The notes: a model not told the origin generated them from the sequence alone. DNA of 64,000 nucleotides from Stutzerimonas azotifigens (GCF_013522725.1 NZ_JAAMRF010000003.1:186001-250000), one strand, 5' to 3'; shown: positions 1-9,214, numbered from the stretch's first letter. Numbers and translations are program-made.

Positions 1-661
1 CCGCCGCTACGACGAGCAGGGCGCCGACGAGATCACCTTCCTGGACATCACCGCCAGCGTCGATAACCGTGACACCACCCTGCACACCGTCGAGCGCATG
101 GCCAGCCAGGTCTTCATCCCGCTCACCGTGGGCGGCGGCGTGCGCAGCGTGCAGGACATCCGCAACCTGCTCAACGCGGGCGCCGACAAAGTCTCGATCA
201 ACACCGCCGCGGTATTCAATCCGGAGTTCGTCGGCGAAGCGGCGCAGCGCTTCGGCTCGCAGTGCATCGTCGTGGCCATCGATGCCAAGAAGGTGTCCGC
301 CGAAGGCGAGACGCCGCGCTGGGAAATCTTCACCCATGGCGGGCGTAAGCCCACCGGGCTCGATGCGGTGGGCTGGGCGCAGAAGATGGAAGCCCTCGGC
401 GCCGGCGAGATCCTGCTGACCAGCATGGATCAGGACGGCATGAAGAACGGCTTCGACCTCGGCGTGACCTGCGCCATCAGCGAGGCGGTTCGTATCCCCG
501 TGATCGCGTCGGGCGGCGTCGGCAACCTTCAGCACCTGGCTGATGGCATTCTTCACGGCAAGGCCGATGCGGTGCTGGCCGCGAGCATCTTCCACTTCGG
601 TGAATACACCGTCCCCGAGGCCAAGGCCTACCTGGCGAGCTGTGGCATCGTGATGCGCTGA
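1..661 (+). CDS. hisF: Imidazole glycerol phosphate synthase subunit HisF (5' truncated)
   Basis: HisF is the cyclase subunit that, with HisH-supplied ammonia, makes imidazole glycerol phosphate and AICAR in histidine synthesis. The frame is open from base 2 and gives about 219 residues beginning [15 protein letters not shown], so roughly the first 37 residues of a 256-residue protein, including the first catalytic Asp, lie outside the window. The TIM-barrel phosphate motif LTVGGGVRS and the second catalytic Asp in [11 protein letters not shown] are present, and the protein ends normally. It would be the last gene of a his cluster lying to the left. The next gene starts 121 bases downstream with its own ribosome binding site. 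Confidence 0.97.
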   Translation, partial: RRYDEQGADEITFLDITASVDNRDTTLHTVERMASQVFIPLTVGGGVRSVQDIRNLLNAGADKVSINTAAVFNPEFVGEAAQRFGSQCIVVAIDAKKVSAEGETPRWEIFTHGGRKPTGLDAVGWAQKMEALGAGEILLTSMDQDGMKNGFDLGVTCAISEAVRIPVIASGGVGNLQHLADGILHGKADAVLAASIFHFGEYTVPEAKAYLASCGIVMR

Positions 662-782
662 CGCCACGGCCGCTCCCCTTCCTGTTTACCGATGCAGCCG
701 CGTTCACGCGCGGCGCAGGGAAGCTTTTTTCATCAAAAGGATGCGCCTGCTGTCTGGGCGCGCATTAAAGAGGAACCTGGCA

Positions 783-1535
783 ATGCCCCGTCGTATGCTG
801 ATCGGCCTGATCGGCGCCCTGCTTTTCATCTCGGCCGCCCATGCCGAAATTCCCGCCAACTACAAGGTCGATCTGCTGACCGAGAACTTCCCGCCCTACA
901 ACATGGCGCCCAACGGGAAAAATTTCGCCCAGGGCGATGCCGTGTCCGGTATCGCGGCGGATATCGTGCGGGAGATGTTCCGGCGTGCCGGGGTGGACTA
1001 CACCCTGACGCTGCGTTTCCCATGGGAGCGCCTTTATGCAACGGCGCTGGAAACGCCCGACTATGGCCTTTTCGTGATGGCGCGCCTGCCCGAACGTGAG
1101 GCGTCGTTCAAATGGGTAGGGCCGATCGGGCCGGATGATTGGGTGCTGTTGGCGCGAGGCGACAGTCGCATCAGCCTGAACTCCCTGGCACAGGCCAAGG
1201 CATTCAACGTGGGTGCCTACAAGGGCGACGCGATAGCTGAGCACCTGCTTAAGCAGGGGCTGGAACCGATGCTCGCGCTGCGCGATCAGGAAAACGCGAC
1301 GAAGCTGGCTGCCGGGGAGATAGACCTCTGGGCGACAGGCGATCCGGCAGGACGCTATCTGGCGCGTCAGCAGCATGTCACCGGCTTCAAGACGGTGCTG
1401 AGTTTCAACCGGGCCGAACTGTTCTTGGCGCTCAATCGCGAAGTGCCGGATGCGGTGGTCGGGCAGCTACAAAAAGCACTGGACGAGATGCGAGCCGAGG
1501 GCTTCGTCGACGCTGTGAATCAGCGCTACCTCTGA
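783..1535 (+). CDS. Periplasmic solute-binding protein, SBP_bac_3 type (paralogue 1)
   Basis: A 250-residue exported protein with a clear signal peptide (MPRRMLIGLIGALLFISAAHA, cleavage after AHA). The mature part starts EIPANYKVDLLTENFPPYNM, typical of family 3 extracellular solute-binding proteins that bind amino acids or similar small molecules. I chose the ATG at 783 because AAGAGGA lies just upstream and the signal peptide begins there; an upstream in-frame ATG at 741 would add an unlikely hydrophilic tail. No permease or ATPase is adjacent, so it is an orphan binding protein. It is closely similar along its length to the next gene and probably arose with it by tandem duplication. The ligand is unknown. 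Confidence 0.88.
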   Translation: MPRRMLIGLIGALLFISAAHAEIPANYKVDLLTENFPPYNMAPNGKNFAQGDAVSGIAADIVREMFRRAGVDYTLTLRFPWERLYATALETPDYGLFVMARLPEREASFKWVGPIGPDDWVLLARGDSRISLNSLAQAKAFNVGAYKGDAIAEHLLKQGLEPMLALRDQENATKLAAGEIDLWATGDPAGRYLARQQHVTGFKTVLSFNRAELFLALNREVPDAVVGQLQKALDEMRAEGFVDAVNQRYL

Positions 1536-1540
1536 CGTTG

Positions 1541-1577
1541 ACGCCTCATGCGCTTGCGCGTGAGGCGTTTCAGTTTT
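1541..1577 (+). terminator. Rho-independent terminator after binding protein 1
   Basis: ACGCCTCA pairs exactly with TGAGGCGT (1541-1548 with 1561-1568), and the stem can be extended inward with one G-T pair. It is followed by TTTCAGTTTT. It starts 5 bases after the stop codon, so the two paralogous binding-protein genes are probably transcribed separately. Confidence 0.8.
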
Positions 1578-1863
1578 GCACGCCCTGCAATGGGGCGTGC
1601 ACGCCGTGACCGCAAGCGAATGCACGGTATTGGAACCATCAGCCGGGCGCTGACAACTTCCATTCAAGATTCTCCATTACCCTATCCTCTCGCCTCGGCG
1701 TGCGGCGCCCTGGCACTATGCCACCTGCGCTGTACATGGCAGTCACACGTGTCTCCTGGTGTAAAACTTGCTTTCGCCAGACGACGACAACTGCCTGGCG
1801 CCAAGGCGTCGACATAACAAAGACAATTTAAGTGCTCTGCACATCGAAACTATGGGGTCCACC
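1578..1863. other. Intergenic region between the two binding-protein genes
   Basis: This stretch has no credible gene. It must hold the promoter of the second binding protein, because a terminator closes the first gene. A possible sigma-54 element is listed separately; I see no convincing sigma-70 hexamer pair. Confidence 0.6.
1757..1772 (+). promoter_or_regulatory. Possible sigma-54 (-24/-12) promoter
   Basis: TGGTGTAAAACTTGCT has the GG and GC dinucleotides of a sigma-54 promoter with exactly 10 bases between them, and a good TTGCT -12 element. The CAC part of the -24 element is not matched. It lies 92 bases before the ATG at 1864, which would suit a nitrogen- or RpoN-controlled solute-binding protein. 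This is a by-eye match only. Confidence 0.3.
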
Positions 1864-2613
1864 ATGCTCAAGCGAATCCAGTCCATCTTGTTGCTGGCGC
1901 TCATCGCCACCGCCGCCAAGGCCGAGTTGCCGGACGGCTATCAGGTCATCGTCCTGACTGAAAATTTCCCGCCTTTCAACATGTCGGTCGACAACAAGAA
2001 TTTCGCCCAGGAGGCGAACGTCACTGGCATCAATTCCGACATCGTGCGTGAGATGTTCAAGCGGGCGAAGATCGACTACAACATGACGCTGCGCTTCCCC
2101 TGGGACCGCATCTACAACCAGGTGCTGAGCCAGCCGAACCAGGGAATTTTCTCGACGACCTACACGCCGGCACGTGAGGAGCTGTTCAAGTGGGTCGGCC
2201 CCCTTTCGACGACCGGCTGGGTGCTGCTCGCCGCTCCCGGCAGCGATGTGCGTCTGACCTCCCTCGAGCAGGCCCGTCAATACCGCATCGGTGCCTACAA
2301 GAATGATGCGGTGAGCCAGCACCTCGAAGGCCTCGGGCTTGAGCCGGTCAATGCGCTGAAGGATCAGGACAACGTCGCCAAGTTGCTCAAGGGCGAGATC
2401 GACATGTGGGCGACCACCGATCCCGTCGGCCCCTACTGGGCCAAGCAGGAAGGCGTGGCCGGACTGGTCACCGCGCTGCGCTTCAACGATGCCGAACTGT
2501 TCCTGGCATTGAACAAGGACACACCGGACGAAGTCATCAAACGTCTGCAGAACGCGCTCAACCAGATGCGCGCAGACGGCACCATCGATGAGATCCGTCG
2601 CCGCTACCTGTAA
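1864..2613 (+). CDS. Periplasmic solute-binding protein, SBP_bac_3 type (paralogue 2)
   Basis: A 249-residue exported protein with signal peptide MLKRIQSILLLALIATAAKA and mature start ELPDGYQVIVLTENFPPFNM. It lines up with the preceding gene from end to end, for example LTENFPPxNM, NFAQ, IVREMFKRA, TLRFPW, GAYKxDA, GEIDxWAT, LRFNDAELFLALN. GGGG six bases before the ATG at 1864 supports that start; an in-frame ATG at 1852 would add four residues. No transporter partner genes are next to it. The stop codon is only 6 bases from the stop of the convergent gene, leaving no room for a terminator. Confidence 0.88.
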   Translation: MLKRIQSILLLALIATAAKAELPDGYQVIVLTENFPPFNMSVDNKNFAQEANVTGINSDIVREMFKRAKIDYNMTLRFPWDRIYNQVLSQPNQGIFSTTYTPAREELFKWVGPLSTTGWVLLAAPGSDVRLTSLEQARQYRIGAYKNDAVSQHLEGLGLEPVNALKDQDNVAKLLKGEIDMWATTDPVGPYWAKQEGVAGLVTALRFNDAELFLALNKDTPDEVIKRLQNALNQMRADGTIDEIRRRYL

Positions 2614-2619
2614 TACGCC

Positions 2620-3423
2620 TCAGCGGTAGATACCGCTCTTCCCATGCGCGGCCATCGCCCGATTGCCGCGCACGGCGATCATCTGCTCCACACCTATCCA
2701 GTCGATGCCGCGCGCCGCCAGCCGTGGCAGTTCGCGCTCGAGCACTTCGAGCGTGGCGGGATAGGGATGGCCGATCACCACTACCGAACCCTGCTTGTGC
2801 GCTAGCGCCACGGCCCTTTCGAGCTGTGCGGCGACTGCGTCGGCAGTGGGCTCGTTGTCCAGGAACACGTCGCGGGACAGGCTCGCCAGACCGACGCGCT
2901 GGGCGGTGGCGCCGGCGACCGTGGCGGCACTGGTGCGGCTGTCGACGAAAAACCGGTGGCGTCGCTGCAGCTCGCCCATCAGCCAGCTCATGGCTGCGGT
3001 ATCGGCTGTCATGCGGCTGCCCATATGGTTGTTGACCCCATGGGCATGGGGCACGGCTTCGAACGCCGCATCGAGCCGCCGCTCCAATTCGTCGACGGGA
3101 AGCTCGGGATGCCAGGCATAGCGGCCGCCTGCAGGGTCCATCGGCAGATGCAGCATCACCGTCTTGCCGCTGCGGTGGGCCTCGTCGGCCAGCTGCGTCG
3201 CATGGGGCGTATCGGGAAGGATCGCCAGCGCGACGGGGCCAGGCAGGGCAAGGACCCGGCGATCACGATTCGGCGTCTGTCCGAGGTCGTCGATGATCAG
3301 CGTAAGGCGGGGATTCGCTGCGCTTGTCTGCTCGACGGCGCTGGTGTTCGGTTCCGACATGGTGAGCTGAGCGGCCAATGGACCACTCAGCAACGCCAAT
3401 AGCAGCGGGGCGAGAAACCTCAC
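2620..3423 (-). CDS. Divergent polysaccharide deacetylase family protein (YibQ-like)
   Basis: A 267-residue protein with a signal peptide (MRFLAPLLLALLSGPLAAQ) and the divergent polysaccharide deacetylase fold: LTLIIDDLG near the start of the mature domain, VMLHLPMDP, NNHMGSRMT and FFVDSRTS. The usual reaction would be hydrolysis of an acyl group or bond on an envelope polysaccharide, but the true substrate is unknown. It starts with GTG 3 bases after the ctpA stop codon, with GGAAAG upstream, so it is cotranslated with ctpA. Together with envC it forms an envelope and murein block conserved in Pseudomonas. Confidence 0.85.
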   Translation of the reverse strand: MRFLAPLLLALLSGPLAAQLTMSEPNTSAVEQTSAANPRLTLIIDDLGQTPNRDRRVLALPGPVALAILPDTPHATQLADEAHRSGKTVMLHLPMDPAGGRYAWHPELPVDELERRLDAAFEAVPHAHGVNNHMGSRMTADTAAMSWLMGELQRRHRFFVDSRTSAATVAGATAQRVGLASLSRDVFLDNEPTADAVAAQLERAVALAHKQGSVVVIGHPYPATLEVLERELPRLAARGIDWIGVEQMIAVRGNRAMAAHGKSGIYR

Positions 3424-3426
3424 CCG

Positions 3427-4764
3427 TTACTTTCCGCGGGTGAGGTTCAATCCCTTGAGCAGGTTGAGCGCCTGGCCAAGCTGGAAGTCGTCATCCTGCG
3501 GCCGCGGCGAATCGCTGACGACCTGGGTGCTGCTCGGGCGGTCCGGGCCGCCGTTGCCATTACCCAGGTGTCCCTGCAGGTCCGCTTCACGGAAGCTTTC
3601 ACCAGCCTGTTCGCGCGTCAGTTTGGCGCGCTCGACCTGGATGTCCGGGACGATGCCCTGTGCCTGGATCGAGCGGCCGTTGGGCGTGTAGTACAGGGCC
3701 GTGGTCAATTTCAGGGCGCGGTCGTTATTGAGCGGCAATACGGTCTGTACCGAACCCTTGCCAAAGCTGTCGGTACCCATCAGCACGCCACGCTTGTGGT
3801 CCTGCAGTGCGCCGGCGACGATTTCCGAGGCCGAGGCGCTGCCGCCATTGATCAGCACCACCAGTGGTATGCCTTCGCTGGCGTCGGCCGGGTCGGCATT
3901 GAAGCGCAGTTCGGAATTGGCGATGCGGCCTTTGGTGTACACCACGAGACCGCTGGTGAGGAAGTGGTCGGCCACCTCGACCGCAGCCTGCAGCACGCCG
4001 CCGGGGTTGTTGCGCAGATCGAGCACCAGACCGTTGAGCTTGTTGCCCTGGTTGTCCTTTTTCAGGCTCGCCAGAGCCTTGCCCACTTCGTCGCCGGTAT
4101 TCACCTGGAACTGGGTGATACGCAGGTAGCCGTAGCCTGGCTCGAGGATCTGGCTGCGCACGCTGCGCACCTTGATTACCGCGCGGGTGAGTTTGATGTC
4201 CCGTGGGCTGCCGCCGTCGCGCACGATGCTCAGCGTGATCGCGCTGCCCGGCTTGCCACGCATCTTCTCCACGGCTTCCATCATCGACAGGCCCTTGGTC
4301 GGCTGGCCGTCGATCTTGACGATCAGGTCGCCAGCCTCGATGCCTGCCTTGGAGGCCGGTGTGTCGTCGATGGGGGACACCACCTTGATGAAGCCGTCTT
4401 CGAGGCCGACTTCGATGCCCAGGCCGCCGAACTCGCCGCTGGTGCTCTCCTGCAATTCGGCGAAGGCTTCGGGCTCGAGATACGCCGAATGCGGGTCAAG
4501 GTTGCTGAGCATGCCCTTGATGGCGTTCTCCAGCAGCGTCTTGTCGTCCACAGGCTCGACATAGGCGGCCTTGATGCGGTCCAGCACCTCGGCAAAGGTG
4601 CGTAGCTCGTCCAGAGGCAGCGGCGATTTGTTGGTCGGCGCGTCGATGGCCGGTGGCGGTGCCAGGTCCGCTGGCGGCTGCTGTGCCCAGGCGTTGCCGT
4701 AGGCTCCCAGCGTAACGGCCAGGGCGAGCGTTGAAGGTCGGGCAAAGCGGCGCAGGTACAGCAT
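3427..4764 (-). CDS. ctpA: Carboxy-terminal processing protease CtpA (S41 family)
   Basis: A 445-residue periplasmic serine protease that in Pseudomonas degrades cell-wall hydrolases with a lipoprotein partner (family knowledge). The N-terminus is a signal peptide ending GNAWA. A PDZ domain spans about residues 105-195 with GLGIEVG. The S41 catalytic domain follows, with Ser311 in GGSASASE, Asp322 and Lys336 in FGKGSVQ; this Ser/Lys spacing equals that of E. coli Prc. The tail after about residue 385 is low-complexity and variable. The gene lies between envC (27 bases upstream) and the yibQ-like gene (3 bases downstream), so all three are probably one operon. Confidence 0.95.
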   Translation of the reverse strand: MLYLRRFARPSTLALAVTLGAYGNAWAQQPPADLAPPPAIDAPTNKSPLPLDELRTFAEVLDRIKAAYVEPVDDKTLLENAIKGMLSNLDPHSAYLEPEAFAELQESTSGEFGGLGIEVGLEDGFIKVVSPIDDTPASKAGIEAGDLIVKIDGQPTKGLSMMEAVEKMRGKPGSAITLSIVRDGGSPRDIKLTRAVIKVRSVRSQILEPGYGYLRITQFQVNTGDEVGKALASLKKDNQGNKLNGLVLDLRNNPGGVLQAAVEVADHFLTSGLVVYTKGRIANSELRFNADPADASEGIPLVVLINGGSASASEIVAGALQDHKRGVLMGTDSFGKGSVQTVLPLNNDRALKLTTALYYTPNGRSIQAQGIVPDIQVERAKLTREQAGESFREADLQGHLGNGNGGPDRPSSTQVVSDSPRPQDDDFQLGQALNLLKGLNLTRGK

Positions 4765-4791
4765 GTCGAACTCCGAGGTTTGAGGGCGCGC

Positions 4792-6066
4792 TTATCCTTG
4801 CGCGCGGCACCATTGCGCCGGATCGCTTGGGCGACCCTGTTGGCGAATGGCGAAATACAATGCGGAAGCTTCCTGCCCGCCACTGGTGCCTACGGTGGCG
4901 ATGGGATCTCCCGCCTTGACGATGTCGCCAGCGTCGCGGAGCAGGCTTTGGTTGTGGCCGTACAGGCTCAAGTATCCGTTGCCATGGTCGAGGATCACCA
5001 GTAGACCGGCGCCGCGCAGCCAGTCGGCAAACACTACCCGACCTCCATGCACGGCACGTACCTGGGTGCCGGCGCTGGCGCCGATCAGTACACCGTCCCA
5101 CTTGGTTCGAGCGTCGCCACCGCGAGGAGTGCCATAGCGCGCGATCAATTGGCCATCGATCGGCCACGGCAGCTTACCTTTTGCCTTGTCGAAAGGTCCG
5201 CCATAGCTGGTGCCAGCGCTGGAAACGACCTGTCGCGGTGCGGTGCTGGGGGTGGCGGCCGGCGATGCGGCGGCTGACTGCCGCTGGCGCTCCTGCGCTT
5301 CGCGCGCCTCGGCGATGGCCCGCTGCCGGGCTTCTTCGGCTTCGCGCGCCTGCCGGGCCAGTGTCTGTTCGATGGTCCTGAGCACGCGTTCGAACTGGGC
5401 CTGCTCTTGCTGCCTGGCTTTGAGCGTCTGGCCGCGGCTGGACAAGTCCTGGTTGAGCTTGGCCAGGACCTGCTGACGTTCCTTGCGTACTTCGGCAAGC
5501 TCGCCGCGGCGAGCTTGCAAGCCGTTGCGCTGTTCGGCCAGGCGCGCCTGCTCGGCGGTGATGCCGGCCTCGACATTGGCCAACTGGCGCAGGGTTTCGT
5601 TGAAGGCGTCGAGTTGTTCGAAGCGTGCTTTGTTCAGGTAGTCGTAATAGGTGAGGGTGCGGCTGAATTTTTCCGGATTCTGCTGATTGAGGAGCAGCTT
5701 GACGTACTCCTGCCGACCGCTCTGATACGCGGCCCGGGCCTGGATGCCGATCAGGCGCTGCTGTTCGATCCGGGCGCCTTCGAGTGTGGTCTTTTCTTCT
5801 TCCAGGCGCTGCAGCTCCGACTGGCTGCGGTCGATCTCCTGCTGAAGGGTGTCGACTTGCTTTTCCAGTGTGCCCATTTCCTTTTCGGTGGTCTGCAGCT
5901 GCTTTTGCACGCTGCTCTTCTCCTGCTCGATCTGCTTGAGCAGTTTCTGCAGCTCGGCGACATCCTTGCGGGCGGCTTCGATCTGAGCACGGGCGGCGTC
6001 GCGATCGTCCGCCACGGCGGAGCCGACGACAAGCGCGAGTATCAGGGGAGGGAGAAGGCGGAGCAT
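4792..6066 (-). CDS. envC: Murein hydrolase activator EnvC
   Basis: A 424-residue exported coiled-coil protein that recruits and activates amidases at the division septum in the related E. coli system. A signal peptide (MLRLLPPLILALVVGSAVA) is followed by a long Glu/Gln/Lys-rich coiled coil at about residues 20-260, then a C-terminal LytM/M23 domain. The zinc ligands are degenerate: TKWDG replaces the usual HxGxD and LYFAIR replaces LHFEI, as expected for a non-catalytic activator. I set the start at 6066 because the signal peptide begins there, although the ribosome binding site is poor; the frame stays open to 6132. Confidence 0.92.
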   Translation of the reverse strand: MLRLLPPLILALVVGSAVADDRDAARAQIEAARKDVAELQKLLKQIEQEKSSVQKQLQTTEKEMGTLEKQVDTLQQEIDRSQSELQRLEEEKTTLEGARIEQQRLIGIQARAAYQSGRQEYVKLLLNQQNPEKFSRTLTYYDYLNKARFEQLDAFNETLRQLANVEAGITAEQARLAEQRNGLQARRGELAEVRKERQQVLAKLNQDLSSRGQTLKARQQEQAQFERVLRTIEQTLARQAREAEEARQRAIAEAREAQERQRQSAAASPAATPSTAPRQVVSSAGTSYGGPFDKAKGKLPWPIDGQLIARYGTPRGGDARTKWDGVLIGASAGTQVRAVHGGRVVFADWLRGAGLLVILDHGNGYLSLYGHNQSLLRDAGDIVKAGDPIATVGTSGGQEASALYFAIRQQGRPSDPAQWCRAQG

Positions 6067-6137
6067 GAGTGGCGCGATACCAGGGTACGAGACCGGGCTA
6101 GTATGCCTAAAAAATGCAGCGCGAGGCTGCACGCCAG

Positions 6138-6175
6138 ATAAAAGCCGCGTGGTGTTGTGAACGGCACCGCGCGGC
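6138..6175 (-). terminator. Rho-independent terminator of gpmI
   Basis: Read on the minus strand, GCCGCGCGGTG pairs with CACCACGCGGC across a 10-base loop (one G-T pair) and is followed at once by TTTTAT. It lies between gpmI and envC, so envC must have its own promoter. A second hairpin without a T-run (6182-6206, 9-bp arms) sits between it and the gpmI stop. Confidence 0.75.
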
Positions 6176-6214
6176 CCGATGAGCGGTGGGCATCAGACCC
6201 ACCGCTGGCCCGTT

Positions 6215-7750
6215 TCAGTCGAGCTCGACGATGCTGCGGCCGGTCATCTCGGCAGGCTGGGGCATGCCCAGGAGCGTCAGCATGGTCGGCGCCACATCGG
6301 CGAGCACGCCCCCTTCGCGAATCTTCAGGTTGCGCTTGCCGACATAGATGAAGGGCACCGGCTCGCACGTATGGGCGGTATGGGCCTGGCCGGTCATGGC
6401 GTCTTCCATTTGCTCGACGTTGCCGTGGTCGGCGGTGATCAGGGCTTCGCCGCCGACCTTTTCCAGGGCTGTGACGATCCGGCCGACGCAATGATCCAGG
6501 CATTCGACCGCCTTGACCGCGGCCTCGAACACGCCGGTGTGGCCGACCATGTCGCCGTTGGCGTAGTTGACCACGATGACGTCGTAGCGCTGGTTCTCGA
6601 TCGCGTCGACGATCCGGTCGGTCACTTCCGGTGCGCTCATCTCCGGCTGCATGTCGTAGGTCGCGACCTTGGGTGAAGGGATCAGGATGCGCTGCTCGCC
6701 TTCGAAGGGCTCCTCGCGGCCGCCGGAGAAGAAGAAGGTGACATGGGCGTACTTTTCGGTTTCGGCGATGCGCAACTGGGTCTTGCCGTTGTTGGCCAGG
6801 TACTCGCCCAGCACGTTGGTCAGCGACTCCTGGGCGAATGCGCTGGGGGCCGGGATGCTGGCGGCGTACTGGGTGAGCATGACGAAGCCAGCCAGTTGCG
6901 GGCGGCGGGCGCGAGCGAAGCCCTCGAAGTCGTCCTCGACGAAGGCACGCGACAGTTCGCGGGCACGGTCGGCGCGGAAGTTCATGAACACCACGGCGTC
7001 GCCGTCCTCGACCTTCACCGGCTCGCCGATGGTGGTGGCCTTGACGAATTCGTCGCTTTCGCCGCGCTCGTAGGCGGCGATCAGGCCGTCCACCGCGTAA
7101 TCGGAGCGGTATTCGGCCTTGCCGTCGACGATCAGCTCGAAGGCCTGCTGCACACGGTCCCAGCGGTTGTCGCGGTCCATCGCGAAGTAGCGGCCGATGA
7201 GGCTGGCAATGCGGCCTTTGCCGAGGCGGGTGAAGGTGCCCTGGAGCAGCTCGATCGAGGCCTGGGCGCTCTTGGGCGGCGTGTCGCGGCCATCGAGGAA
7301 GGCGTGCAGGTAGATTTTCTCGGCGCCGCGCTTGGCGGCGAGTTCGGCCATGGCGACCAAGTGATCCTGGTGGCTGTGCACGCCGCCATCGGACAGCAGG
7401 CCGAGGATGTGCACCGCCTTGCTTGCGCCGACCGCTTTGTCCACCGCGGCGCAGATCGTTGGGTTCTCGAAGAAGTCGCCGTCGCGGATGGATTTGGTCA
7501 CGCGGGTGAAGTCCTGGTACACCACGCGGCCGGCGCCGAGGTTCATGTGGCCGACCTCGGAGTTGCCCATCTGCCCATCCGGTAGCCCGACATCCATGCC
7601 GCTGCCGGAAATCAGGCCGTGCGGCTGGGTGCTCAGCAGGCGGTCGTAAACCGGTGTGTTGGCTGCATGGATGGCGTTGAACTCGGGGCTTTCGCTATGC
7701 CCGAAGCCGTCGAGGATGACGAGTACCAGGGGTTTGGGTGCGGCGGGCAT
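6215..7750 (-). CDS. gpmI: 2,3-bisphosphoglycerate-independent phosphoglycerate mutase
   Basis: GpmI interconverts 3- and 2-phosphoglycerate in glycolysis using two Mn ions and a phosphoserine intermediate. The 511-residue product has the family length. Asp14 in VILDGFG is a metal ligand, and Ser64 in [10 protein letters not shown] is the catalytic serine; the second metal site HGN appears in [11 protein letters not shown] near the C-terminus. I chose the ATG at 7750 because AAGGAG lies 8 bases upstream and the protein then starts at the conserved [15 protein letters not shown]; the frame extends 22 codons further without support. It is divergent from the rhodanese gene. Confidence 0.97.
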   Translation of the reverse strand: MPAAPKPLVLVILDGFGHSESPEFNAIHAANTPVYDRLLSTQPHGLISGSGMDVGLPDGQMGNSEVGHMNLGAGRVVYQDFTRVTKSIRDGDFFENPTICAAVDKAVGASKAVHILGLLSDGGVHSHQDHLVAMAELAAKRGAEKIYLHAFLDGRDTPPKSAQASIELLQGTFTRLGKGRIASLIGRYFAMDRDNRWDRVQQAFELIVDGKAEYRSDYAVDGLIAAYERGESDEFVKATTIGEPVKVEDGDAVVFMNFRADRARELSRAFVEDDFEGFARARRPQLAGFVMLTQYAASIPAPSAFAQESLTNVLGEYLANNGKTQLRIAETEKYAHVTFFFSGGREEPFEGEQRILIPSPKVATYDMQPEMSAPEVTDRIVDAIENQRYDVIVVNYANGDMVGHTGVFEAAVKAVECLDHCVGRIVTALEKVGGEALITADHGNVEQMEDAMTGQAHTAHTCEPVPFIYVGKRNLKIREGGVLADVAPTMLTLLGMPQPAEMTGRSIVELD

Positions 7751-7827
7751 GTTCGGGCTCCTTGCGCGGGGACTTGAAAGGGCGGCCAGTCTACTGGCGG
7801 GCCGGGCCAGGGTCACGAGTATCAGGG

Positions 7828-7856
7828 TTCAGCCGGCTGGGGGGGCTGTGTATACT
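7828..7856 (+). promoter_or_regulatory. Candidate sigma-70 promoter for rhodanese-grxC
   Basis: TATACT at 7851-7856 is a good -10 element, and TTCAGC at 7828-7833 lies exactly 17 bases upstream as a weak -35. It would start transcription about 27 bases before the ATG of the rhodanese-like gene. Confidence 0.45.
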
Positions 7857-7888
7857 GGCCCGCATTTTATCCCCCGGGTACCCTTTTG

Positions 7889-8302
7889 ATGGTCGCTAAC
7901 CTGATTGAATTTGTCTCTAACCACTATGTATTGAGCAGCCTGTTCGTCGTGCTGCTGATCCTTCTGGTCATCACCGAGACGCGCAAAGGCGGCAAGAGCC
8001 TGAGCAATCGCGAGCTGACGGCACTGGTCAACAGTGGAGAAGGCGTGGTGTTGGACGTGCGGGCGAAGAAGGAGTTCGCCGCCGGTCATATCGTCGAGGC
8101 GTTGAACATTCCCCACGACAAACTGGTCAGCCGAATGGCGGAGCTGGAAAAGCACAAGGGCAAGACGCTGATCGTGGTCGATGCCTTGGGCCAGCACGCC
8201 GGTACGGTTTGCCGGGAGTTGCAGAAGGCAGGCCACACGGCCGCCAAGCTGGGCGGAGGGATTTCCAGCTGGCGCGGCGACAACCTTCCCCTGGTCAAGT
8301 GA
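7889..8302 (+). CDS. Membrane-anchored rhodanese-like protein lacking the catalytic Cys
   Basis: A 137-residue protein with one N-terminal membrane helix (about residues 12-30) and a cytoplasmic rhodanese domain (about 40-135), with LDVRAKKEFAAGHI as the CH2A-like motif. The active-site loop reads VVDALGQHAG, so Asp98 stands where sulfurtransferases have Cys. It is therefore probably not a sulfurtransferase and may bind a partner. An in-frame TTG precedes the ATG, which I used. It lies one base before grxC and then secB, an order I recall as conserved in Pseudomonas, suggesting a link to thiol state or protein export. Confidence 0.85.
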   Translation: MVANLIEFVSNHYVLSSLFVVLLILLVITETRKGGKSLSNRELTALVNSGEGVVLDVRAKKEFAAGHIVEALNIPHDKLVSRMAELEKHKGKTLIVVDALGQHAGTVCRELQKAGHTAAKLGGGISSWRGDNLPLVK

Positions 8303-8303
8303 T

Positions 8304-8558
8304 ATGCCCCATGTCGTGATCTACACCACTGCCTGGTGCCCCTATTGCCTGCGGGCCAAGAGCCTGCTGGACAAGAAGGGCGTCGACTATCAGGAAATTC
8401 CGGTCGACGGCCGGTCTGAGCTTCGCGCTGAAATGGCGCGCAAGGCAGGTCGCACCTCGGTGCCGCAGATCTGGATCGGCGAGCAGCACGTCGGTGGCTG
8501 CGACGAACTTTTCGCCTTGGATCGTGCCGGCCGTCTCGACGCCCTGCTCAAGTCCTGA
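8304..8558 (+). CDS. grxC: Glutaredoxin 3
   Basis: An 84-residue glutathione-dependent disulfide reductase of the cytosol. The dithiol active site CPYC is at residues 12-15 after VVIYTTAW, and the cis-Pro motif TSVPQIWI and the glutathione-contact GGCDEL follow, all in the usual places for a short GrxC. It begins one base after the rhodanese stop codon, so the two are translationally linked. The next gene, secB, starts 67 bases downstream with its own ribosome binding site. Confidence 0.96.
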   Translation: MPHVVIYTTAWCPYCLRAKSLLDKKGVDYQEIPVDGRSELRAEMARKAGRTSVPQIWIGEQHVGGCDELFALDRAGRLDALLKS

Positions 8559-8625
8559 AGGGCAGGCCGCAACGGACGGTCGCTCGACAACCCTTATCAA
8601 AACGCACAACGAGAAGGCTTCGAAA

Positions 8626-9123
8626 ATGGCTGAACAAGAAACCAACGGCGCCGCTTCCCAGAACGGCGAGCAAGGCGCGCAGTTTTCCCTGCAGCGCATC
8701 TATGTCCGCGACCTGTCGTTCGAGGCGCCCAAGAGCCCGGAAATTTTCCGCCAGGAGTGGAATCCGAGCGTCGGCCTGGATCTGAACACCAAGCAGAAGG
8801 CGCTCGAAGGCGACTTCCATGAAGTGGTGCTGACGCTGTCGGTCACGGTCAAGACCAACGAAGAAGTAGCCTTCATCGCTGAAGTGCAGCAGGCCGGCAT
8901 CTTCCTGATCAAGGGCCTGGACGCACCGTCCATGAGCCACACCCTCGGCGCGTTCTGCCCGAACATCCTGTTCCCGTACGCCCGCGAAGCCTTGGACAAC
9001 CTGGTCACCCGCGGCTCGTTCCCGGCGCTGATGCTTTCCCCGGTGAACTTCGATGCGCTCTACGCGCAGGAAATGGCCCGTATGCAGCAGGCCGGTCAGG
9101 CGCCGAGCACCGCTCAGCACTGA
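8626..9123 (+). CDS. secB: Protein-export chaperone SecB
   Basis: SecB keeps precursors unfolded and hands them to SecA for Sec export. The 165-residue product contains typical SecB segments: [27 protein letters not shown], and [20 protein letters not shown]. The start at 8626 is set by GAGAAGG upstream and by the family N-terminus; the frame extends further upstream through grxC without support. It ends before a strong bidirectional hairpin. Confidence 0.97.
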   Translation: MAEQETNGAASQNGEQGAQFSLQRIYVRDLSFEAPKSPEIFRQEWNPSVGLDLNTKQKALEGDFHEVVLTLSVTVKTNEEVAFIAEVQQAGIFLIKGLDAPSMSHTLGAFCPNILFPYAREALDNLVTRGSFPALMLSPVNFDALYAQEMARMQQAGQAPSTAQH

Positions 9124-9159
9124 GGACGCACGGCGCCTGCGGGCGCAACGCGTTCGACA

Positions 9160-9189
9160 CGAAGGGCTCGCCTGATGGCGGGCCCTTCG
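9160..9189. terminator. Bidirectional hairpin between secB and the quinone oxidoreductase
   Basis: CGAAGGGCTCGCC pairs with GGCGGGCCCTTCG over 13 positions (one G-T) around a TGAT loop. It sits between two convergent genes and could end both transcripts, although neither side has a long T-run. Confidence 0.65.
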
Positions 9190-9214
9190 TCGTTCTGGCG
9201 GTCTCTCGGACGCG

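Noticed and set aside
1548-1817. 89-codon ORF between the two binding-protein genes
   Set aside because: It starts within the terminator hairpin, has no ribosome binding site and an Arg-rich chance composition.
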